DNA from: Dendrocalamus latiflorus
Taxonomy: Eukaryota > Streptophyta > Magnoliopsida > Poales > Poaceae
DNA: 64,000 nucleotides
Direction of reading: 5' to 3'
Assembly (NCBI GenBank): GCA_017311315.1
Contig: CM029671.1
Span: 21,326,565-21,390,564, forward strand
Shown here: piece after piece, positions 47,082 to 63,281 of the stretch
How the letters are laid out: the number at the start of each line of letters is the position of its first letter
Position numbering within the stretch: the first letter of the stretch is position 1
Program-made: the position numbers and the translations under genes
The notes under the pieces: generated by a model
What the model was told of the DNA's origin: nothing
The model's database searches: none
The model's input: only the letters and a program-made list of their open reading frames with translations

Positions 47082-47361
47082 GTGATCAACATGGCTGAAA
47101 AGCTCGTGGCTTATGGCTGAAAACACTGTAGCTGGCTGAAAAAAGCACTGTAGCTGACAGAGGTTTATTTAGCATAATTAAATTTTAAAAATTTTAAAAA
47201 TATAAAAAACATGTTAGCCCATTACGTATAATACAAACAAATACGGGAAAAAAAAGAACCGGCAAAAAAGTTCAACAAAAAGCCAAAAATTCAGAAAAAG
47301 ACGAAACTTATGAATAGTGACAAATAAGCCTCTAGTACTGTAGCACAGCCACTCTGATCGC
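47082..47361. mobile_element. MITE-like element, family A copy 3
   Basis: 280 bp from GTGATCA to TGATCGC, collinear with the copy at 1391-1670 and close to it in sequence. The high similarity of these two copies suggests recent amplification compared with the copy at 31646. Confidence 0.7.
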
Positions 47362-47790
47362 AGCCTTTATAATGTCCTGGGGTTTGGCCTCCTCCACGAA
47401 ATGGAAATGAAGCTATGGAGATAAGGATATACACTCATGTTGCACTTTTGTGTATCCAATGAAGTGCCGAAGACCGGCCTACCATGCATGACATTACCAC
47501 AATGACGAGCAAGGGAAACAGGCAAGTGTCATAGTAAGGCGACATGCATGAGCATGACTATACTATATGTTCAACGCGTGGTCACTTGGCACCATGGCTG
47601 TCACAATCCACAATGCCCAGAAAGCGTTGTGTCATGCGCATGTACTAATTTTCATTGCAATTAGCATCTTATCCATGCTAGTATTTTTTTTTCAGTAGTT
47701 GTGTCCTATCTCCTTTGCCTCTCCTTCGGCGTTTGTTTCATGCAGTGAATTTGACTGCAAGCAACTTATCTGTACTGCAATGTTAAATTG

Positions 47791-50700
47791 TTTTTTTAGA
47801 TAATGGAAACGAGGTTCCAGCCTCTACACCCCGGGGGGTGTGCACAGCTAGTTCAATACATCCAGGAGCACTCAAGCTCAGCTCTCTCAAAAAGAGAGGA
47901 AAATAAAAGACAAAACACAAAGTTCAGACAAAAGGAGAGAAACCACGACTAGGCCTCAATTCTGTTCCGGAATTTCCATCCAAACTTCGCAAAAACCTCC
48001 AAAATGACTGATTCCAATATCCGGCAACCGTTCTTGATGTTTGGTCTTTCATCTTCTTTATGTAGCAATGACCAAAGTCGAATCCAATATGTTGCTCTGA
48101 AGATTACCTGCAAAAAGGTGGTAGGTTTAGCTTTGTTGAATACCATATCATTTCTATTCAACCACATAGCCCAACAAATAGCTGCTGCTCCTAAAAATAT
48201 TTGATTTTTAGACTTAGGCCGAAAACCGGAAAGCCAAGAACCAAACAAATTAGTTATGCTAGATGGCGGTTGAATTCCAAAAGCGATATGCACGGTATTC
48301 CAAATAAATCTAGCAAAATGACACTCAAAAAACAAATGTTGTATAGTCTCCATAGAGCTACAAAAACAACACTTAATGTTTCCTTGCCAATTCCTTTTTG
48401 CTAGGTTGTCCTTAGTAAGAGTAACACCCTTTTGGAGATACCAAAGGAAGATTTTAATTTTTAAAGGCACTCTTAACTTCCAAAGTGGATTTTTGAATGG
48501 TACGACCCCTTCTTGCATCATACTCAAATACATGGAACGAACTGTGAAGGATCCGCTCCTATGTAGATTCCAAACAAACAAATCCTTGCCCATAGAAAGA
48601 TTAATCGACATTATCTTGTAAATTAGATCTTCCCAAGCAAGCAAATTTGAGCCCACCAAAGCCCTTCTAAAAGATACATTAAGTGGTATAGTACTAAGAA
48701 CCTTTGCCACCGTATCATCTTTTCTCCTTACAATTCTATAAAGAGAAGGGTAAGCAATTCCAAGAGGTTTCTCCTCTAACCAAACATCCTTCCAAAATCT
48801 GATTTGTGTCCCGCTTTGGATATGGAAGGAGCCACCGGCCAAGAAGTCATCCTTGACCTTCATGAGCCCCGACCAAAAATGTGAATCTCCCGGCTGTTTA
48901 CGAACCTGGGTAAGGATTTTTGTTGTTCAAATATTTCTTTTTAAGAAGACTTTGCCAAACACCATCCTCATTAATGAGTTTAAACAACCATTTGCTCAAG
49001 AGACACTTGTTTTGAATATCTAAGTTTTGAATGCCAAGGCCACCAAGATCTTTTGGTCTACAAAGAACGCTCCATCTAGCGAGTCTGTACTTCTTTTTGT
49101 GTTCATCACACTGCCAAAAGAATCTTGACCTGTAGTAATCCAACTTTTGGAGGACACCCCTAGGAACCTCAAAAAAGGAAAACATGAACATGGCTAAGCT
49201 AGTTAGAACTGAATTAATCAATACAAGCCTACCCCCAGCAGAGAGCAGCTTGCCTTTCCAACTACTTAGCTTTTTCTGGAACTTTTCTTCTAAGATGAGC
49301 CAATCCTTGTTAGCAAGCTTCCGGTGATGCATAGGGATCCCAAGGTATTTGAAAGGCAAAACCCCGGTACTACAACCAAAAAGTTGTGCATATTCAAATT
49401 CGCAATCTTTAGCTTTGCCATAGCAGAACAACTCACTTTTATGGAAATTAATCTTCAACCCCGAGAGTTGCTCAAAGGTACTTAACACTAACTTAAGATC
49501 TTTGGCCTGGAGTGTGTCATGATCCAAAAAGAGAATAGTGTCATCCGCATATTGGAGAATCGAAAGGCCATCCTCCACAAGGTGAGGTACAACCCCTCGA
49601 AACATTCCGATGGACTTGGCCCTTTCAATTAACGTGGCCAACATATCAGCCACTAAGTTGAAAAGAATAGGCGATAAGGGGTCTCCTTGTCTAAGTCCCT
49701 TTTTTGTTTGAAAATAATGACCCAAGTCATCATTTACTTTAATACTGACACTACCTCCTCTAACAATTTGATCAAGCCACTTGCACCATAACGGGGAGAA
49801 ACCTTTCATTCTCAGCGTTTGCTGAAGGAACGACCACTTTACCTTATCATAGGTCTTTTCGAAGTCTAGCTTCAAAATAACCTCATCTAACTTTTTCCTA
49901 TGCATCTCGTGCATAGTTTCATACAAAATGACGACCCCTTCCATAATATTCCTTCCTGACATAAAGGCAGTTTGAGAGGTTTAATTACTTTCTGAGCTAC
50001 TAGAGCTATTCGATTGGATATGACTTTTGTGAATACTTTGAAACTAACATTCAACAAACAGATTGGTCTGAATTGTTGAATCTGTGCAGCCTCCTTTTGC
50101 TTTGGTAAAAGCGTGATTATACCAAAGTTAAGACTAAAAAGCGGGAGGTTTCCTTTATGAAATTCTAAGAAGAGAGCCATAAGATCTTCCTTAATAAGTC
50201 CCCAAAAAGCTTGGTAGAACTCGGCTGGAAAGCCATCCGGGTCCGGGGCTTTGTTATGCTCCATCTGGAAGATGGCTTTTTTAACTTCTTCTTCTGAGAA
50301 TTCCATAGTTAAAAAATCATTTTCCATATCAGAAACCTGGGGTATGTCTTCCCTGATTGATTCCATCATAGAGAAGGTGTTACACTCCGATGGACCGAAA
50401 AGACCCATATAAAATTTGGTAATGTATTTCTTAAGATTTTCATCACCTTCTATAATCCCCTCATCCTGTTCAAGTCGGAAAATCCTAGTTTTCCTATGTT
50501 TGCCATTTGCTACCAACTGAAAATACTTAGTATTACAATCACCAAATACCAACTTAGTTGTTTTGGCTCTTTGATACCACTTAAGTTCCTCTTCCCTCAA
50601 CAAATGCACAAGCCTCTCCTTAAAATGGTGCTTTAGATTAATTTCCGCCGCACTACGAAGCTGAGACTCAGCCTTCTTATCTAATTCACCTGCTTTCCTA

Positions 50701-51055
50701 ATTAAAACTTCCTTCTCCTTTTTCAAAGTACCACTAGAATTCTTAGCCCAACCCCTTAGGAATTGTCTAAGCCTTTGAATTTTAAATTGCCAATTTTGTA
50801 AAGGAGTTGATCCTCTCTTCTCCTTATTCCAAACACCAGCCACTAGATCCGAGAACCCCTCCCGTAGCAACCAACCAAGCTCAAATTTGAACAAAGATTG
50901 TTTGTTGATGTGGGTACCATTTCCCGTATCAAGCAGTAGAGGAGTGTGATCTGAAATTTCCCTAGTCAAAGCCTGGACGGTTGCTAGGGGAAATTTAGTT
51001 TCCCACTCTGTACTTACTAGGATCCGATCAAGTCTCTCATAGGTATATCTTGATT
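47791..51055 (-). mobile_element. L1-like LINE 3, 5'-truncated, with frameshifts
   Basis: A minus-strand LINE whose tail is the T-run at 47791 (…TTATCTAAAAAAA on minus). Reading 5' to 3' on minus it starts in the final part of the endonuclease (about 51052, …ERLDRILVSTEW…, SDHTPLLLD). Reverse transcriptase follows, with NKAPDPDGFPAEFY, KLDFEKTYDKVKW, GLRQGDPLSPILF and the catalytic YADD near 49543-49554, and then a zf-RVT region (CCFCSSMETIQHLFFEC). Frameshifts near 49975 and 48900 split it into three open frames (49887-50969, 48898-49962, 47949-48863). It belongs to the same family as LINE 2. It lies between the dead and the intact CRK. Confidence 0.92.
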
Positions 51056-52642
51056 CTCAAAAACATATTGTGATATATCTTTCAATTGTGGTAATTGAGC
51101 CGTGCATGTTAGTACTCAATTAATCTTCTTACTTTTCACGTGTTGAACTTGATGGAGTAATTCGATTATCTAGGCTCCGAAGGATATTTGCATAGCCATC
51201 ACTATCAGGAATATAATGGCTAGCAATCACAAAAATCCTCAGTCTTGTGGTGCATGTCTTAGTCTCCAATGGTCCAGACCAAGAGTAATAAGTTTCACTT
51301 GGAATTCAGACAGCTACAAAGAACAAGAGAGGAGAGCGAGGCGTGCGTCTGTGCGGCACTACGGCGACGGCGAGTGCAAAGTGATCCTTCCTAACGGGAG
51401 TGGTGGTTCCAGCGATCCTTCCTAACGGGAGTGGTGGTTCCAACGAATGGTGAGTGGCGGTTCCATCTCTCTATGTTCCATTTTTTTTGTACCGATGACA
51501 CTAGCAACTTGCCCTATTCTATTGTGCGTGTGAGGATGGGGCGCAGATCCTCTGACGTGGGGCCTAATGATGGAATTTACAACACTAGGGCCGACCAACC
51601 AAACAAAACTTACAACAACATAATTCAGCGGAAGCAAGGATAAATGAGGTGCCAAAACCAGAAAGTATGCCTCATCACAAACCACAGGCAACTGACTGCA
51701 GTAGAATCCTAGAAATCGGCGTCTTCGTCTCTAAAACCTACGGCATAATAGTATCAGCAAGACGTGTCTTCCTCTGCATCATCTGAATATGTTCAACAAG
51801 CAACGTCTAAATTCAAAAATCGTACTCTACAAGACTTTTAAGCAAAGATATATAGTACGCAAGCTGTGTCAAAAATAGTTGTCTAGTCTAGTTTAATTTA
51901 TAAAACATGATTACAATTGAAATAACGAGTAATATATTGCAAACGAAAATTGTAAACATTTAAATTTGATAAATAAATAACGGTAAATCATAACTTGCAT
52001 AACTTAGAACAAGAGGCCTACTACCCTAGAATCTCGAAATGGCGGCATAAAGATAGAGAGAGATAAAGATGGGAGAGAGAGATAGAAAGATAAAGATGAG
52101 AGATAGAGATGGATTTTTAAAATGCTACAGTCCTTTCTATTTTTAAGGTGCTACGCAGTGAGAGGATGATAAAAAACGAGATGAAACTAAATCTTTGATC
52201 GAATCGTTCTTATCAAGTACAAGCAGGACAGGACAATTTTGAGTATAACTACAGCATGCATGATCGATCTAATGTAGAACTGCCTAATTCGTTCATAGCT
52301 GCCTCTTGGGAGGGCCTAAAAACTAGATCAATTTGCTTGTGAATTGGTTGCTCCGACGTACGATGGGCTCTCCTTAATTTTTTATACTCATGCATGCAGC
52401 GATTTTCATCGGATGACATCTTTTCTTTTCTTTTCTTGTGATCACTCCTGATCATCCGATTGCCGCCTGCAGATTTTCAGGAAGGCCATTGCCGGCTGCA
52501 GACTTGAAAGTCGAGGTTGAACGAGGTTGATAGAGGTGGTGACGGCGGGATCGACTCCTTCGTGCAAGCCATCCATTCAATTACGATTTTGCTTCTTTAT
52601 AAATAACACTACTCGTACTTGGTGGTGTAGTATAGTTAGGTG
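51056..52642. other. gene-free stretch with a 31-bp duplication
   Basis: No gene is seen. The segment GATCCTTCCTAACGGGAGTG followed by GTGGTTCC is present twice in tandem at about 51381-51443. A (GA/TA)-rich run lies at about 52050-52110. Confidence 0.4.
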
Positions 52643-52914
52643 GTGATCATTTGGGGTTTTTTGTGGCTTATGGCTGAAAAGCATAGTAACTGACTGAAAA
52701 AATACTGTAACTGACAGAGACTTATTTAGCATAATTAAATTTAAAACATAAAAAATAAAAAAATTATGTTAGCCCATTACGTATAATACAAACAAATACG
52801 GGAAAAAAGAACCGTCAAAAAAGCTCAACAAAAAGCCAAAAATTCAGAAAAAGACAAAATTTATAAATAGTGGAAAATAAGCTTGAAGCTAAAAGCTGAA
52901 GCCAAAACGATCAC
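52643..52914. mobile_element. MITE-like element, family A copy 4, upstream of the CRK gene
   Basis: 272 bp beginning GTGATCATTTGGGG and ending CAAAACGATCAC, so the inverted ends match over about 12-15 bp. The body is collinear with the copies at 1391 and 47082. It lies about 440 bp upstream of the CRK start codon. Confidence 0.72.
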
Positions 52915-53357
52915 AGCATAACAGAGTTTATCTCATAAGTTATGGTCTTATGGACCCACGTACTACTGAAATAACCCAGTGACACGTCATACTCATCCCT
53001 TCAGGGCATCTTCCCTCGTAAACTACTCGGAAACGAAACAATCACTCCATCAGCAGCTACAGCCACAAGCACAGCCCAAAGAAATGCACACGAAATTTCG
53101 TTATTTTTCCATCCTCCAATCTCGATCGATCAGCGATCGCAGATGGTATTCCAGGTCAACCATCTCGAGCTAAAACTAAGCATACTCTCACCGTCACAGC
53201 TCAAGCAACCAGGCATTAATTAACCAAACGTTAAGCCCGTATTATATCTTAAACCTGGATGCCTATGATATAACCAGCGAGCATATATGCTTTTGTGTCA
53301 CACTTAGCTTTTACACAACACCATTAGCAATCCAAGTGTCTACAGTTGGCACCTACA

Positions 53358-55345
53358 ATGCTTGTCCTCTTGCTCCTCCTCGTTGCCACCTCCAAGCCGG
53401 CGCCGGCTGCCGGCGACGAAGGGGCCATGCCCGTGGTCAACCCCTTCTCCTACTTCTGCAACTCGACGGGCGGTAAGCGGACCTACCTGCCGAACAGCAC
53501 GTTCGCAGCCAACCTCGCCACGCTCTCCGCGGAGCTCCCGAAGAACGCCTGGGTGTCCGGCTTCTCGGCCGGCGCGTTCGGCGCCGGATCCGACACGGCG
53601 TACGGGCTCGTGATGTGCCGCGGGGACTTCACCGGCACGGGATGCTCCACGTGCCTCGCGACGGCGCTCAAGGACGCGTTGAGCTTCTGCGGCAACAGCA
53701 CGGACGTGACCATCTACCACGACCAGTGCCAGCTCCGGTTCTCCGACCAGGACTTCCACACTGGCGCCGCCAACTCACCGGAGAGCGCCGCGTGGAACAT
53801 GAACAACGTGTCCGGAGGGAACACCGCCGCGTTCGACGGCCTGGTCGCGAAGCTGTCGAACGCGGTGGCCGACAGGGCGAGCAACGCGAGCAGGAGGTAC
53901 GCCACGGGCCAGGCCGGGTTCCCGCCGGGGAAGATGAATCTGTACAGCCTGGCGCAGTGCACGCCGGACCTGACGCTGGCGCAGTGCCGGAGCTGCCTCG
54001 CCGGCGTCATCGACCAGATGCCCAAGTGGTTCAGTGGGCGGGTGGGCGGGAGGATCCTTGGGGTGCGGTGCGACATAAGGTACGAGACGGATCTCTTCTT
54101 CGCGGCTAGCGGCGACATGCTGACGCTCACGCCCCTGGTGAATTCGTCCAAAGGTTAGTGACACCCAATTCATAAATTTGATGCAGTTTTACATCTGAAA
54201 ATTTCTTTCTCAGTTTTATTCGAGTAGCAAATAGTTTCTCCATTTTTATTCATTTGGGGTGACGTGCATTGCCATTAGTGGGAGTTGCATGGTAAACAAT
54301 TTTACTCCATTTACAAATTAAGGCAGTAGTTGTTCGTTGCTTTGCTTCCCTAGAGAAGCCTCCTCCATGCTAGCTAGTAGTATTAGCTTTGCATATGCAT
54401 TTCTGTTGATGAGATGACGATGATTTGATAAATAGTTGAGCAATGTTTCAACTCTTTCCTCTCTAATAAGAGTAGTACTAATCTTAAAACAAACAAAGAG
54501 GTAAATATTATCTATCAACCATTCATTATATTTTAAAAATTATATAAATCATATTGAGCAAAGTATAGAAGCACATCCCTAAATAATTTATGCCATCGAT
54601 CCTCCATTACCAATGGTTCACTATTGATCTATTCTAGGAGTAGTATATATGAAGCTCGATTTCATATATTTGAAGATTTTGTAAGTGAAACTCCACCTAC
54701 ATCTATCATTCAAAAACATTATCTCATTAATTGGTATATACAAATATTGATTTCATTTGCATATAAGTTTTTTTAATAAAAACAAGAGACGTGCTATATA
54801 TTTGCATATAAGTTTCCATTACATATATAGATTTAATAGTTTTTTAAGATTTGTGACATGTTTTCAGCAAAATCCATCCATTGTTAAATAAATAAATATT
54901 CGATTTGTAGATGCAAAATAAGTCCCTCTAAAAAAAAGAAGATGCAAAAATAAGTATAACCTTTCAATTTATTTTAGCTACTGGTTTTTTTAGGTCTTGT
55001 TCATGTTTATTTGACCCTCTGTCAGCACCTAAATTTGGAACCAAAATGGTTTTCGACTTTCCATTGAAATGATAGTTTTCACTGGATGTGTCCCAGATAT
55101 CTATTGTCAAAATATTTCCGAGGTCCAGTAGGGAAAAACCAATTGGTATACACACATACCATTTAATGTGTTGCTATGCTTGCATCATTAGAGATACGTT
55201 CTTATCCTAAAGTAGGACCCGCTTGACCCTGACGTCCACAGAAAGAGTACGCTGGGCGCATCCAGCCTATAGGTATTAGGAATAGACCCCTGGCAACGAA
55301 TTATTTATGCCACGAGTACAGATCCGGCCCCGTGTGTGTGTGTGC

Positions 55346-55432
<87 letters not shown>

Positions 55433-58400
55433 GACTCGAGCTGTTGAAGTCTTGCCTTCCGAGATACTCCTATAAAGTTGTAGACGATATCAAATCAACG
55501 ATCAAATCGACCCACACATTTCCTCGATCCAAAGTTCCAAACACTTGGTGGGCCCTCTCTGTAGACTTTTATTTCGTGTTACAAGCATTCCATGTGAAGG
55601 AAGAATCAAACGTACGGGTCTAGAGACTGCACGAAATGTTGGTTTTTTTTTTGTGGGTGGGGGACAAAAGTAGTAGAGCGACATTGAACTCTAATATACG
55701 GCTATCTCGATCATATGATCGTATCTTGTTTTGGCTCGAGGGGCCGTGGGTAGTAGCAGCACAAGCTAATATTGTTTTTTTTTAACAAAAGTAGCATTTG
55801 CAGCCTATCTGTGCAAATAGTTTACAGATGTTAACGTGTAGTATTTTGTTCGTGTAGCTGGCAGCACTAGGGCTAGGAGTTCAGTTTCAGCTCACTACTC
55901 TCCAAATCTCCATGCATGTTACGTTCCTGTACGTGGCCGACAAAGCTAGGCGACCGTCTCATATGGTTGAGTGAGTCTCGGTTTCCCCCTTTAAAATATG
56001 TATATATCACGGTACACGTCAGCTTTTTATTCTTTTCGCACGATCTCACGCCTTTGTAGCGCTGATCTAGCGACGCACAAAACAAAAGCGGATCCACGTA
56101 CGCCACGAGACGCTAGCTCTGCCGTGACAACTTGTCTCGTGGCCTTTCCCCCTCGCAGTAGAATAATTCCGGCGATTTTTAGCCTTTGTTCCCCTGTACT
56201 TTCCGCGGCCATGGCCACCACCTTGGCACCGTGTTCTTGCAGGGTCACGCACTCACATGCCTCCGGGATTAATCCAGATGCGTAGGTGCGCGCATCATCA
56301 GTGCGTGCCATGCTGACCAAGCAGAATAGCAGATCGAGCAGGGTATGCACGTATGTACGTGACAAGATCCCCCCCCCCCCCCCCCCCCGGTTGTGTGATG
56401 TGCGAGCAGTTGGTTGTGTTTGCTTCTCTCGTGTGCTGCTTAATTTGCTTCCACGGGGTTCACGTACGTCGTGTCCTCCCCACGGCGACGTGTGCTTTAG
56501 CCGGCGGAGAGACCCTGGTGTTCGACTCTGCTAAGGTCGTCGTTGATCGTCGGATCAGCGAGTGGGGCCCGCGCTCTACAATCAACAACCCTGATGTTTG
56601 TCCGGAAACTAGATCTTTAGAGACAGAACAGGGTTTTGCCTTAAGAACATATATAATGGTATAGATAATAATTGTTTATAATATATTTTTATATTATTTA
56701 TAGATAGTTTATTTAGAGACTATTTACCAACCACAATTTTGTCTTATAACATGTACAATGGTATAAATAGCAGTTGTCTGTAATACATCTCTATATCGTC
56801 CATAGATGTGACTAAAGACAATATATATAATAGTCTTGTTAAATAGTATAGACAGTACAATAGTCTTGTCTATATAATAGTATAGACAGTAAAAAGTTCT
56901 CCATAAAACCGTGTGTTAAATAGTAAATATTTTACTCTTAATTTTTCTTTATATCCCTTAAAATGCTATGTTGCATAGATTTGTTGGCGTCACCGTCTGC
57001 ACCATTAGATTAGTCATTGGCGGTGGCCCCACCGAAACCGATGGCCTCATCATCTGCCTCGCGAATTTTGCCATGTCTCGTGTAGTAGTCGCTGTCGAGC
57101 ATAACGTGTCACGCTCATCGGTTCACCACTAATAACGAGAATAATTAGGAACTGCTAACACACTGCTCTGATTCCGGCGAAAAGAAATCATATCTCGTAG
57201 CAAGACATTCACCGATCAAGCGGAAATCCTTTTGAAGGAGTCGTTTCGAAGCCCATCATTCTGGTGAAAACCCGTACCATTCGATGGCAAATTGTGCTCA
57301 TCGATCCAACTTTTTGGAGCGTTATCTAACGGCAGCAGTTCGGCTTGTACAGGGAGCAGCAGTACGCTTTGGATCGTTGCAATAGTAGTCCCCGTGGCCG
57401 TGCTCCTCTGTGGCTTCCTGGCGTGTTTACTGTGGATCAGGAAGCGAAGAAGAAGAGGTACCTACACGTTTCTGTGATGCATTGTTGCTACCGTTGTATG
57501 CCTGCTCTTCGACTGCACTGTCACTGACGGCAGGTTCAATCAGTGATCAACCTCTCAGGGAAGGTGAGCATGCCGACCATGTCCATGGAGATGGAGCAGG
57601 TGCTCAAGCTCTGGAGGATCGAAGAGGGTGACTCCGAGTTCTCGCTCTACGATTTCGATCAGATAGCGGACGCCACCAATAACTTCTCTGACGACAACAA
57701 GCTCGGACAGGGCGGCTTCGGCCCTGTTTACAAGGTAAAAAACTCTTACATGCACGCATGCGTAGTTGCATACTGATACGAACACATTGGTTCTTCAGTA
57801 CATTACTCTGATTGCTGTAAAAAGATCTAGTGCTAAATGATGTGTTTGTGTTTCAGGGTGAATTGCCTGGTGGGCTCGAGATCGCAATCAAGAGGCTCTC
57901 TTCATGCTCAGTGCAGGGCCTGATGGAATTCAAGACCGAGATCCAGCTGATCGCCAAGCTCCAGCACACGAACCTGGTCAGGCTTCTGGGCTGCTGCGTC
58001 CAGGCGGATGAGAAGATGCTCATATACGAGTACATGCACAACAAAAGCTTGGATTGCTTCATCTTTGGTACGCATCCATCGATAAATGAGCCTCACATTT
58101 CCCTCTGCATAATCATTTTTTAAGCGAATTTGCAAAATCCTTTTGTTACCTGTTGACTGTTGCTGATGCTTGGCGTGACATCAATAATTTTGCAGACACT
58201 GCGAAAGGGGCGATATTGAACTGGGAGCGGCGCTTCCGTATAATCGACGGGATTGCTCAGGGGCTTCTCTACCTGCACAAGCACTCTCGCTTGCGAGTTA
58301 TACATAGAGATCTGAAAGCAAGCAACATTCTCCTGGATCGCGACATGAACCCCAAAATCTCCGACTTTGGTATGGCAAGGATATTCTGCTCGAATGTGAC

Positions 58401-59101
58401 CGAGGCGAACACAACCAGGGTCATGGGCACACAGTAAGTACTGCAGACCAAGTAGCACAACAGTTACAGTGTCAGCAAAAATTCAACCATATATATTCAT
58501 TATTGGTGATCAGTGATCTTATGGCTGTGTTTTTGGATTTCTTATAACCAGTGGCTACATCGCTCCGGAGTATGCTTCCGAGGGTCTCTTCTCGATCAAA
58601 TCCGACATTTTCAGCTTCGGCGTCTTGCTTCTGGAGATCATAAGCGGGAAGAGGACAACCGGTTTCTACCAGTACGGCAAATTCCTCAATCTCACAGGAT
58701 ATGTAAGCACAAGTCACCTGTAACAAAAATATGCAGTTCCGTTGGTCTAAATGGGTGGTCACTGCAACTGGCTTTACTTCTTTCAGGCGTACCAGCTGTG
58801 GCAAGAAGGGAAATGGCACGAGATGGTCGACCCCGCCCTGGGGGACGACCTCCCGGTGACCGAGGTGATGAAGTGCGCCCAGATGGCGCTGCTCTGCGTG
58901 CAGGACAGCGCCGACGACCGGCCCAACATGTCCGACGTCGTCGCGATGCTCGGCAGCGAGGGGCTGACGCTGCCAGAGCCCAGGCAGCCGGCGTACTTCA
59001 ACGTGAGGATCTCGAGCTCGAGCTTCGCGGTGTCGACGAGTTCTTTCAATGAGTCGTACAGCATCAGCAATGTCACCTTGACTGATCAGGACGGCAGATA
59101 G
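53358..59101 (+). CDS. DUF26 cysteine-rich receptor-like protein kinase (CRK), seven exons
   Basis: Predicted plasma-membrane Ser/Thr kinase of about 663 residues. CRKs act in stress and immune signalling; the ligand of this one is unknown. Proposed exons: 53358-54153, 57353-57457, 57559-57734 (an acceptor at 57544 is also possible and in phase), 57857-58067, 58196-58433, 58552-58702 and 58787-59101. The total of 1992 nt stays in frame through every GT-AG junction. Signal peptide about 1-19. First DUF26 motif C-x8-C-x2-C at Cys87/96/99, second at Cys201/210/213. Membrane helix about 271-294 followed by RKRRRR. Kinase: glycine loop LGQGGFGPVYK (349-359), Lys371, HRDLK (466-470, Asp468), DFG (486-488), APEY. 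The track-style start at 53346 is a TTG; the ATG at 53358 heads the signal peptide. All catalytic residues are present. Confidence 0.92.
55332..55428. repeat. compound (TG)n(TA)n microsatellite
   Basis: An almost pure TG run of about 28 bp continues into a TA run of about 70 bp. Confidence 0.97.
56369..56388. repeat. (C)20 homopolymer
   Basis: Twenty consecutive cytosines. The length may be affected by sequencing or assembly error. Confidence 0.9.
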
Positions 59102-60840
59102 CACGTCCGAGTGTAGGGGGTAGTTGATCTCGCTTGGTTGATTAATTTGTACTAGCTTGGTAATTGTATAGGTTTACTGTGATCAGAGTATCAGACATAC
59201 CAAAAGGTGGGAACAGGATAGGTTAACATAGTTGATGCAAGAAATGCCCATGCCCGTCAACATTTCAATTACTCTAGTTTTGACCTTCTCTCGTAATTTT
59301 GGAAGCTGTTTTTTCTGGTTCTTCAGTAACTTCAAGGGGTATTCTGCTCTGATGTAATATCTGTGTTTGTCCATGTTTCGTACGCTTGACTACAGTGTTA
59401 TGTCTTATTTGGATGGAACAATTGTCTGTACATATTTCGGCCACATTTGTAAGTGGAAGGCATCACGAAAAAGGAAGCCTGGAATTGGTTTACGGAGATG
59501 AGCGCGTACGAACGGCGGATAGATTTGATTTTAATTTGGCTGTCCTTACGGTGAGGAGCACGTTTTGAGCGGCGAATTGGTTCAATTTTGGTCTATTTGT
59601 CCTTACCAGGGGTGCAATCAAATCAAATTCGGGCGAATATTATTTATACTGTTGGATTCTTTTGATCCTTTGCTCTGTCTCTGCGTCTTCCAGAGGCTCC
59701 TGCTGCTTCCCGATTCACAACGCAACCCGCTTAAAGCAGCGCCTCGCCTGCTGGTTCCTGATGGAAGAGCACTTGTAGACGTACACGGAGAGCGCTTACG
59801 TGATTGTCTTCCTAGCTGCCTTGCTTCGTGTAGGCCTGTGTTGTCATCACATGAAAGCCATGCATGCACAAGGCTAGAAAGGCAATGAAACAAAGAAACA
59901 CGAGAGCTCGTATATTTCTTCTGGAGCACCAACTCTTTCTCTTTTTCCTTCTTATTTCTCTTTCTCTCTCACTCGTTGGCCTGTCCCAAAACAGTACAAG
60001 ACCCATGTATATATACCCATATACTCTTGACTGACACGGACACGACTAGAAAACTAGAACTTCACACGGAAACGAACTCACTCGGCAAACATAACTCGTA
60101 TACGGTCTAGACTTGCACACGGATACGTATATAACTAATACTCAGACACGGCAAGCAATAACAATAATAATAAAATAAGATTACTAACTCTAACAATCAC
60201 CTCTTTAATCTTGTTTCTTCGTCTTGATCATGCCGATCTTCTCTCTTGTTTCCATCTTTTTCTTGCACTTCTGTGCGCCGTTTCTTCCCGGGCCGCCGCC
60301 GCCCTACCGCCCGCGCTTGCTCCATCCCGAGGCTTGCACAATCTGACGCTTGTCGCGCCTCGTGCCTAGACTAAACCTGTCCTCCCTTGAACGCTTGCCT
60401 GGGCTACCATCTTGCTTTAAATTAAAGATAATGTAAGAGGTCATAGATGCATTAACCACCCCACTGCTTTCACTTCCATCACACGTATTTATCTCTCCCT
60501 CACTTTTTTACCGTTCATCCTATTCTTTTAAAAACTAGTTTTTTTTAACTACTACTATTTGTTTTCGGTCCAAAAGCAGTGAGTCAAAGTCAATACAAAT
60601 CCTCACGGCGAAGAACGTACCAGCAGTGCAAAGGCAAACCCGCCCGCCAGACGCGGCCCGATAGTCTTCGAAGTTAGAACAAAAAAAAAACGTAACCCGG
60701 TGTGGTGTCAAAAAGTCAAAGTCGTCGCCCACAACTACTGCTGTGCTGGTCTGCTATATCCAGCAGTCGTGATAGCCCCACATGCTTTGTTCGTCTGTAG
60801 CCCCCCGCTCCTCCGTCACGGCCGGTCACCACCAACCACT
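59102..60840. other. CRK 3' region and possible LTR-like fragment
   Basis: No coding gene is supported. On the minus strand a segment starting at 60195 reads TGTTAGAGTTAGTAATC and contains a TATATATAC box near 60008-60016, which is how a Copia-type LTR would look. Its other end (near 59840-59890) is not clear. The final 100 bp is the likely promoter of the DUF26 gene at 60841, with TATATCC near 60756. Confidence 0.3.

Positions 60841-63281
<2,441 letters not shown>

Larger units (their letters stand above)
54154..57352 (+). other. long first intron of the CRK gene
   Basis: A 3.2-kb intron separates the ectodomain exon from the membrane exon. It contains a (TG)n/(TA)n compound microsatellite (55332-55428), a run of 20 C (56369-56388) and an AT-rich repeat with 'AATAGTATAGACAGT' units (about 56640-56900). 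The minus frame at 56027-56365 is open but resembles nothing I know. Confidence 0.65.

Noticed and set aside
56027..56365. 112-codon minus frame in the long CRK intron.
   Set aside because: No recognisable domain, and no start context or splice evidence; kept only as a note.
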